From contig NC_053040.3 of assembly GCF_002575655.3 (NCBI RefSeq), positions 351,359,267-351,423,266 of the forward strand: a DNA stretch of 64,000 bases, written 5' to 3'. Shown here in pieces: positions 56,895 to 64,000 of the stretch. Position 1 is the first letter of the stretch. Every line of letters begins with the position of its first letter. The translations under genes were made by a program, and so were the position numbers. The notes below the pieces were generated by a model. It did no database searches and had not been told where the DNA came from. It saw only the letters and a program-made list of their open reading frames with translations. Origin of the DNA: Aegilops tauschii subsp. strangulata (taxonomy: Eukaryota; Streptophyta; Magnoliopsida; Poales; Poaceae).

Positions 56895-57062
56895 TGTCTA
56901 ATTCACATCTAGATGTTATTTAAGGATATCACATCTAAGCTCCCACAAGTATATAATGTAGCAGCAAGAAACAAAAAAAATAGGAAAAAAATAGACCACA
57001 AACAGAGTGGACATCAACTTAGATGTGACATAACTATGTCACATCTAGATGTGTCCTAGACA
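56895..57062. mobile_element. MITE with long imperfect inverted ends, 168 bp
   Basis: Left TGTCTAATTCACATCTAGAT and right ATCTAGATGTGTCCTAGACA are inverted repeats. The similarity extends inward (CACATCTAAG / ACTTAGATGTGA) to roughly 45 bp. The target duplication is not clear, so the superfamily is open. Confidence 0.75.
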
Positions 57063-57119
57063 GACCCTTAAAAAATTGTCCGCCAATTTTCGTTTCTTTT
57101 TTCCGGGAACGCGCGTATT

Positions 57120-58400
57120 CTATTTAAAACCACTACTATGGAGAGATTTTTTTACTCCATTATAGCCTCTTGTTTGATAGAGTTTCTCGCGTCTCACTCT
57201 CTCACCCTCTCCATATATGTTACATGCTGGAGGCTCAGCGTTCATTTGCTAGGGTTTGCTATATTCACAGTCTCTCACCCTCTCTTCACCAGATCTAAAC
57301 AAGATTGCGTTGGCCTCTTGTCTCTCTCTCCCCCCTCACAGCTGGTGAAGGAGGCGTCCGTATCCCGTCGCACTGGGAAGGGGAGGAGGTGCAGCGTTCA
57401 CTCTACCGCCTTCGGCGAGGGAGGCAATCCACTGCCGGCTGCGCTATTCTCTTTCACCCAGCGCATGTGCGGGAGGGCCACCGACCCCTTCTTCCTCGCT
57501 GCCGTACGTAGTGTGGTCAGATCCGGCTTCCCGCCGCACGCCTTGCCACATCCCGATGACCCTAAGGTATAAGTTTCTTTGAAACGGTCGTTGCTCCAGC
57601 TGCATGTGGATCTTTTTCGATCTGTAGTCGAATCTAGGTCTTGGTTCAAAGAGGAAAGAAGGGTGCGGTGGGCTGGAGCAAGAATCTAGGACGTGGTTCA
57701 ATGAGGAAAGGAGGGGCAGAAAGTAGTATAGACTGGCTATCCAGCCGCTTTGTAGGTCGAAAAGGGAAAAAGGGGGTAACCCAGTACACACATCTGTAAG
57801 GAACGGATCTCTTTATTGAAAAGGGAAAGAAACTGTGGGGTCGGGTAGTTTGTGCAGGACTAGATTTGCTGCCCTCACATAGGAAGAAGGTTCAAAGAGA
57901 ACAAATATGGGACCAGCGCATATATGCTGCTTGGCTACATACTCTGCATCACCCATTTATACGTGTGGACGCACATGGTGCTGGCATGTCCCATACAGCT
58001 ATTTTGCTGTTGTTAATCTAAGAATGTCGCCGGAAAATTGAAGCAATGCCACTGTTAAAAGTAAATTACATTTTTTAACGAATGTTGTTTCAAGAGAATG
58101 TCTCTGTTAATATGAATCAATGCAACCGTTTTAGAAATGCTACTGTCCTACTTTGTTTTCCATCCAAGATAAGTTAGATGCTTCTTTCTGTCACCGTTTG
58201 TTTCATCCTCCTTTATCGGCAAGTAATTGTTTCCTTTTTTGCCTCTGTTAAAACAGGGCTATCGCTTCAACTTGTTGCTATTGCGACATTTTGCTTCGCT
58301 ACTCGAAACACTTATGTTTTAAGAGTGTTTTGTGCAGTTCAACTTGAATGTCACACCGGTGACTTTGCTTAATTTTGGTGGAACTGCACAAAAGGAGATC
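57120..58400 (+). ncRNA. Repeated transcription-unit-like module, copy C (putative)
   Basis: A CT-rich leader with GTTGGCCTCTTGTCTCTCTC, then GTATCCCGTCGCACTGGGAA and GGGAGGAGGTGCAGCGTTC, parallels copy A. The exon-like block ends ACATCCCGATGACCCTAAG|GTAT (about 57567) and is followed by GCTGCATGTGGATCTTTT. A downstream acceptor-like AAAACAG|GGCTATC (about 58257) leads into TTGTTGCTATTGCGACATTT and the foldback at 58325-58396. The 57138-57572 open frame is not conserved in A or B, so I do not call it a gene. Confidence 0.35.
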
Positions 58401-59690
58401 GAGATTTGTTTCCAGTCTTCGTGGCGAGTTGTTTCAAATCTTGGTCTCAACCACATGATGTGCAGTGTGCTTTGAGATTTTGTGCTACTTGTTTTGGTAC
58501 TGTTTTAAATAAATGTTGAATTGAAGCTATTGTATTGCTGTCTTTTCCCATTAAGTAGTGAACAAAAATGGGACCAACCCAGACATGATGCTTGTTGCTT
58601 TGTTACAACAAATTCAGCATCACCCCCTTTATAAGCCAGTAATTGATGCCACTCTCAGAATTAACTACTGAATCTTATTTCAAAACTGCAACACTTGTTA
58701 GGGATTGGCGGGATTACCATTTTTGTGGCCGCATGTTTCATCCTCCTTTATTAGCCAGTAATTGATTCCTTTTTTGCCTCTGTTTAAACAGGGATATCTA
58801 TTCAACTTGTTGCTATTGCGACATTTTTCTTCGCTACGCGAAACACTTTGCTTGATTTCAGTGCAACTGCACAAAACGAGATTGGATTTCCTATTCGTGT
58901 TGGCAAATTCGTATTTTATCTTGTCCGTCTCATGAAAGGTCAGTACAGGCCTTCATCCACATGATTGTGCAGTGTGCTTTGAGATGTTGTGCTACTTGTA
59001 TTGGTACTGTTTTAAATAAATGTTGAATTGAAGCCATTGTATTGATGTCTTTTCCCATTAAGTAGTGAACAAAAATGGGACCAACCCAGACTTGATGCTT
59101 GTTGCTTTGTTACAACAAACTCTACATCACCCCCTTTATAAGTAGATGGAAGCACATACTGTTGTTGCGCCCACTCTCCCCTGGAACTGTTTATGCTTTT
59201 CGTTAATCTAATGCCGCTGGTAAAATTAAGCAATGCCACTCTCAGAATTAATTAACTACTGAATCTTAGTTCAAAACGGCAACACTTGTTAGGAATGGTA
59301 CTATCCTACTTTGTAGTTCTTTCTACATGTTTAACCAAGGTATTGTTAAGATAATGTCTCTATTAAAATGAATCAGTTGCATTGTTTTAGGAATGGTACT
59401 TTTCTGCTTTGTCGTTCTTTATACATGTTGAAACAAGGCATTGTTAAGATAATGTCTTAGTCAATATGAATGAATCACACTGATGGAGAATTGCTACTCT
59501 CCTGCTTTGTTTCCCATTAAGATAAAGTAGACCAGTAGATGCTTTTCTTCTGGGAGTACAAGTCATCAACCGTTATTTCTAAGTAATTGTTTCCCTTATA
59601 CCTATTGTTGCTTACAGGGATATCAAAATTAAAGCTCGGTTTTATTCTGACTTCGATTTTAGTTGAACTACACAAAAGGAGCCAATGTGT
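58190..59690 (+). repeat. Tandemly multiplied downstream exon-like units of module C
   Basis: Three diverged units each contain (C)CAGTAATTG(T/A)TTCC, a Pro-like pyrimidine tract and CAG|GG(G/A)TATC acceptors at about 58257, 58791 and 59617, followed by AACT(G/A)CACAAAA. Between them AAATAAATGTTGAATTGAAG and GGGACCAACCCAGAC recur at a spacing of about 509 bp (58500-58600 and 59010-59100). Confidence 0.75.
58325..58396 (+). other. Foldback in module C
   Basis: The arm 58328-58343 (TTTTGTGCAGTTCAAC) pairs with 58378-58393 (GTGGAACTGCACAAAA) at 15 of 16 positions, with a 34-base loop, the same loop length as in module A. Size is in the range of plant microRNA precursors, but no small RNA is known to me from it. 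Confidence 0.6.
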
Positions 59691-60473
59691 CCAAGGCAAA
59701 CTACTGCATTACTAGGTCCAGTTGGTCGTTCCACTTTGCAGAAAGAAGCAGTCACTATTTGCGCTACAATACAGAAGGAATGACCGAGAAGCTTTACAGA
59801 GTATTATTAGACACCGGTGACATGACTAGTCTGTAGAGACCATCGGCAATTTAACAACACGTGGAGTGCCCTGGGCAAAAAGTGCCCAAACAAGTACAAG
59901 AAGCTACGACAGGACTCCATGATCATAGGCATTACATATTTTGAATGGGAAAAGCTTGTCAAAGTTTAATCATTGATGTTAGCAAGAAGACGTTAGTTTA
60001 ATATATTGGAATTGGAAAACCTTGTCAAAATTTGCTCATTGATGTTAGCCAGAAGACATGCATTTGATATTTTTGAGTGGGACGCCCTTGCTGTGAGCAG
60101 CGTCGAGTGTTTTTTCCTATTCCTGTGTTCAGTTTAGAAGTAAATAGTTACTCTGCTAAGATATTCCTGTGTTAAGAGTTTGTTCTTAATATTGTCTATG
60201 TAATGCCAGGCCTTGTGTTTGATTGCAAAGTTGAGCTTGGAATGTTGTGGCATGCGGCATCACGAGCTGTTCACCGTGCCTCCTGAGAATAATGCTTCGT
60301 ATTGTTTTGCATGTCGATCTAATACCAGTGATTTGCTTGTTAAGAAGATCATCCTCTTCTGTTGTTTCCGTGCTTAAGAAGTTCATCGTCTGATGTTTCA
60401 TTCATAGCCTATACGACAAGTCGGGTAGGTTAGACGTGAAACCATAAAATCTTCCAACCAACTCATGATATTA
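59691..60473. other. Spacer with a small duplication, no gene
   Basis: A ~60-bp diverged tandem duplication lies at about 59940-60060 (CTTGTCAAAGTTTAATCATT and CTTGTCAAAATTTGCTCATT, each with GATGTTAGC and AGAAGAC). No coding support. Confidence 0.5.
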
Positions 60474-60915
60474 GGCTGTGATTGGATCGTCGTTTTCCAA
60501 CCAAAACCGCTTGTAAAACTGACGCTTGTAAATTAAAGCAGATGGTCTCGGGCAAAGGCGCTTGGTTGGTTGATTTCGACTAGTAAAATATCGGAAGTAC
60601 TTCACATACGATAAAAACGCTGAACGACACTCGGATGATTGCTAATCCAGCCGTTAGCTGCTGTTTCAGCCTTGCCCATGGATGGGATGATACGCACGTC
60701 GTGCATGTATCGTCTGGTGATGTCGTCCATATAGCAGTGCTCGTAAAATATACACTGGTCTCTCAAATTACACGCATAACCCGCCGGTTTTACTTACAGA
60801 CCTCAGGCCCTCGGTTTCATTACGCCTGTATTTTACGCGTTGTTTCCGATGACGAGTAAATTACACTTGTATGTTAATACAAGTTTGAAATAAACTAGAG
60901 CTCCCAAGCGTGGCC
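60474..60915. mobile_element. PIF/Harbinger-like (Tourist) MITE, 442 bp
   Basis: Flanked by TTA on both sides (60471-60473, 60916-60918). The ends are imperfect inverted repeats GGCTGTGATTGG and CCAAGCGTGGCC. TTA duplications are typical of this superfamily. The ends match only partly, so confidence is moderate. Confidence 0.55.
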
Positions 60916-60957
60916 TTACCGTTTCATGCCGTCTTAGTTTCTCGAAGGTGCTCATAG

Positions 60958-61131
60958 GTGTCCGATGATCCTGGCTTCCTGAATGAGCAGCGGGCGCTGT
61001 ATCAGACCATCCGTAGGGCCCGCGAGGCCCTCTCCGTTGTCCTTAGAGTTGTTGCGCTCGCCGTGGCGCCGAGCATTGTTAACATCGTCAACGAACATGG
61101 GGATTCAGGAGATGACTTTATTTTGACTTGA
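60958..61131 (+). CDS. Possible last exon of an unrecognised gene
   Basis: After an acceptor-like CTCATAG (about 60951-60957) an open frame of about 57 codons runs to TGA, reading DPGFLNEQRALYQTIRRARE, then a hydrophobic stretch VVLRVVALAVAPSIVNIVNE and an acidic end. No ATG fits, and upstream exons are not visible; a MITE lies directly before it. It may be a gene fragment or chance. Confidence 0.25.
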   Translation: MSDDPGFLNEQRALYQTIRRAREALSVVLRVVALAVAPSIVNIVNEHGDSGDDFILT

Positions 61132-62040
61132 TGACACTAGGGACCCACTAGGGCCATAGCCGTACGTACGCAAGTGCCTCCTTATTATGTACCACTATAT
61201 TTTTTTTGCTTTCTCCTGGTTTCCTGACATCATGGTCCCACACCATTGTCAACCTATGTAGTCAATATAAACGAGAGAATTGCACAAGGTGCGGCGGACA
61301 GCTGGGACCAAGCAGCTCGAGCAGTATTTGTGTTTTTGAGGCGTGAGCACTGCAGAGTTTTTCTTGGCGATGATTTCGTTGTTGTTCAGAGGAGAGCAGT
61401 GTATTAACTGGGTGGGCTGTGGCCCGTCTAGCCCAGGCCAGATATCCAGCCCAGATACTAATTTTTTCAAGATGAAAATGGCTAGCCCAGCTATACGTCT
61501 TTTTGAGGAATACCCAGGCAAGGTCAACTTGTTATTCTCCGCCCCGCTGGGCTGCAAATCTTTCCTAGGAGGGATGCATTAGGCTTAACAGGAAACTGGG
61601 CTTTAAAAAAAAATAAATGGGATGTAATTATAAAAACTGGGCAGTAAATATAAAAAATGCACCAAACACGAAATAAGTTTATAAAATATTATTTATGGAT
61701 TTTGAAAATCTTAAATTTTCATTGTTGCGTGCACAATGTTTCGTTGGATTTTTACGTAATACAAATTTATATTTAATCTGACTAGAAATTTCAGGATAAA
61801 AATATTTCGGATCCCATCAAAATGTGGGAAATTTTATTGAATTCTGTCTTCAATGGTTGGTTGAAATTATTAATCATTGTCCTAGCTAGAAAATGGGCTG
61901 TACTTTTAACAAACTGTAAATGGACTGTTGTAAATTCCATTAGAATTCAAAAATGGGCTATACATTCTTACAAAACGCAAATGGGCTATAAGTTCTCTGC
62001 CACACACTTGTAGGCCTATTAAGTGACGCGTCCCCTAAAA
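61132..62040. other. Transposon-like non-coding region with repeated GGGCT words
   Basis: Contains several AAATGGGCTGTA / AAATGGGCTATA-type words at about 61892-61990 and AT-rich sequence. No coding support. It is probably the interior of an unclassified DNA transposon. Confidence 0.4.
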
Positions 62041-63565
62041 AATAAGTTGACGCGTATGCAAGGCTTTGTCAACTTATTATAATCAACACACGGTTCTAGC
62101 AGCAGTGGCCGTTGGATGTCTATCCAACGGATGTCGTGCTTCTTCTTCAATCTCGGATATTCTTAGCTTCAGCCGCCCAAAAAATGATTCCTCCCCCTGA
62201 CATCTGGGGCGCACCGTTTCGGAGGCTGACCTGTGGGCCTACTAAGTTGGAGCGTACCAAGGGCTTTGTCAACTTAGTCAATATAAACGATTCTAGCTTC
62301 AGTGACCGTACGATGTCCATCCAACGGCCGTAGTGCTTCTTCAACCTCTGGTCTTCTTGGTCCAGCCGCCCAAAGCAGCGCCGGTCGTGCCGCCTGCTCC
62401 TGCCTCCCGTGGCCGGCTGTGCTGCCGCGGAGGCCTCACCGCCCCCATACTACTCCCACCGCTGGCCAGGCCATCCCTCCACTCACCCACACCCCCTGTT
62501 ATTCTGCGGCGACGGCAGCCTCACACCGCAGCCGAACCAGTGAACCCTCGTACTCCTCTCCACGCGGGCTTCCACTGCTGCGTCTTCCCCGGCTCCGTGT
62601 CGTCCCCTTCCTAGGCCTCGCCGTCGTCCACCGCCCTGGTGCTCTCGGCGCGGCGTGGTCAACGTGGTCAACGACCGACTTCCATCGAAAGAGTACTGTA
62701 CGTGGAGAGGCTGACAGCTGGGTCCACGGCGGCCGCAAGGAAGTGCCTCCTTATTACGCGCAAAATAATTATTCCTCCACCTGACAGCGGGGACCCACCG
62801 GACGGGCCACCTTATTTCATGAAAAAAAGTTTCCCCCTGACTGCTGGGACCCACCGGACGGGCCACAGTATTTCGCGAAAAAAACTTCCCCCCCGGTGTC
62901 AGCTCGGACCCACCAGATGTGCCTCCTTATTACACACAAAAAAATGAATACTCCCCCTGCTAGCTAGGACCCACCTTGGTGGGAGGCTGACTTGTGGGCC
63001 TACTAAGTTGACGGGGACGGAGGGCTTTGTCAACTTAGTCAATATAAACGATTCTAGCTCCAGTGACCGTACGATGTCCATCCAACGGCCATAGTGCTTC
63101 TTCAACCTCTGGTCTTCTTGCTCCAGCCACCCAAAGCAGCGCCGGTCGTGCCGCCTACTCCTGCCTCCCGTGGCCGGCTGTGCTGCCGCGGAGGCCTCAC
63201 TGCCCCCTACTATTCCCACCACTGGCCAGGCCCTGCGGCGACGGCAGTCTCACACCGCAGCCGAACGAGTGAACCCTCATACTCCTCTCCATGTGGGCAT
63301 CCACTACCGCGTCTTCACCGGCTCGGCGTCGTCCCCTTCCTAGGCCTCGCCGTCGTCCACCGCCCTGGTGCTCTCAGCGCGGCGTGGTCAACGTGGTCAA
63401 GGAACGACTTCCATCGGACGTGGACTATACGTGAAGAGGCTGACAGCTGGATCTACGGCGGCAGCAAGGAAGTGCCTCCTTATTACGAGGAAAATAATGA
63501 TTCCTCCACCTGACAGCAGGGACCCACCGGACGGGCCACCGTATTTTGCGGAAAAAAAAACGTTT
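62041..63565. repeat. Tandem units with GC-rich cores, three copies
   Basis: Units share TTTGTCAACTTAGTCAATAT, CGATGTCCATCCAACGGCC and CTTCAGCCGCCCAAA-like blocks, then GACCCACCGGACGGGCCACC. Unit 1 (about 62065-62240) lacks the ~430-bp GC-rich core present in unit 2 (about 62263-62985) and unit 3 (about 63023-63565). The cores give open frames in several phases without domains. The copies look like subterminal repeats of a DNA transposon of unclear class. Confidence 0.7.
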
Positions 63566-63790
63566 CCCCCCTGACTGCTGGGACCCACCAGCTACACCTT
63601 CGCACGCAAGGAAGTGCGTCCGGGCAAAAAAAATGATTCACCCCCCTGACTGCTGGGACCCAACAGCTACATCTTCGCACGCAAGGAAGTGCGTCCGGGC
63701 AAAAAAACCAAAACGATTCGCCCCCCTGACTGTTGGGACCCACCAGCTACATCTTCGCAGGCAAGGAAGTGCCTGACAGTCGGGACCCAC
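63566..63790. repeat. ~75-80 bp tandem repeat array
   Basis: Three units start CCCCCCTGACTGCTGGGACC at about 63566, 63641 and 63721 and contain CTTCGCACGCAAGGAAGTGC. Confidence 0.92.
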
Positions 63791-63837
63791 CTGGTCAAAG
63801 CGTACGTAGCGTTGTCATTCTAGTCGCGAACGTGTAC

Positions 63838-63935
63838 GTACATATATACTGGTCGATGTAGAGGCGCACACGTGTCGTAGTAGAGGCGCGTACGTGTCGT
63901 AGTAGAGGCGCGCACGTAGCATGTACACGTACGTA
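63838..63935. repeat. Short tandem repeats (GTAGAGGCGC unit)
   Basis: Three copies of GTAGAGGCGC(A/G)(C/T)ACGT(G/A) at about 63857, 63880 and 63902, spaced by about 22-23 bp. Confidence 0.85.
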
Positions 63936-64000
63936 CAGCGGCCAGGGTGCAAGAAAGAAAATACGGCCATCTACATACATACAGGCAGGGTCTCGAATGC

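Noticed and set aside
57138..57572. 144-codon plus-strand frame in module C
   Set aside because: Not preserved in the matching parts of modules A and B, and rich in residues expected from a CT-rich leader.
51180..59700. Possible phosphate-starvation target-mimic RNA locus (IPS1-like)
   Set aside because: The expected motif pairing with miR399 (GGGCAA followed by a bulge and CCTTTGGCA) was looked for and not seen.
62302..63513. Frames of 160 and 139 codons in the GC-rich tandem units
   Set aside because: Frames differ between the two copies and have no domains. They are treated as repeat sequence.

Overview
The window looks like a gene-poor, transposon-dense stretch of a large Triticeae genome (wheat, Aegilops or a close relative). 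The grounds are nested LTR retrotransposons of Athila-like, Tekay/Del-like and Angela/BARE-like type, two CACTA elements, Stowaway MITEs whose ends begin CTCCCTCC next to TA, and a grass-type LINE tail. Family names are from memory and are tentative. I see no tRNA, rRNA, CRISPR or operon-like structure.

Layout from left to right. Positions 1-2955 are the right part of a CACTA transposon that carries a small three-exon gene with a B3-like domain. Positions 2956-3660 are a minus-strand LTR-retrotransposon remnant. At 3661 an Athila-like element begins. Its LTR is split by a Tekay-like chromovirus (4338-25904, minus strand, target duplication CCAAG). That chromovirus contains two further complete insertions: a non-autonomous Athila-like element (12011-19085, duplication GCGGC) and a non-autonomous element (19297-23091, duplication GGTGT). 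The Athila-like gag resumes at 26816 and is cut at 27894 by an Angela-like copia element (minus). The second LTR of the copia element is cut at 35176 by a large non-autonomous element with about 4-kb LTRs. The second LTR of that element is cut at 42458 by a second CACTA element carrying a degraded transposase-associated gene (about 44.0-48.8 kb, minus). None of these last four nested elements resumes to the right, so a rearrangement junction probably lies near 49 kb.

From about 49 to 61 kb the sequence looks lower in copy number. It holds MITEs, a LINE 3' fragment and a family of three diverged, apparently non-coding modules (about 51.4, 55.4 and 57.1 kb). Each has a TATA-like start, a CT-rich leader, a plausible splice donor and acceptors beginning CAG|GG. 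Two of them contain a foldback whose arms differ but still pair. From about 62 to 63.8 kb there are tandem GC-rich repeat units of unclassified transposon type.

The most unusual observations are: polyubiquitin repeat-junction coding sequence (LRGG followed by MQIFVK) present twice, plus one degenerate copy, in each LTR of the 19297-23091 element; the intact B3-like gene inside a CACTA element; the foldback-bearing non-coding modules; and the one-sided nest. Apart from the B3-like gene, nearly every protein-coding segment is a broken transposon gene.
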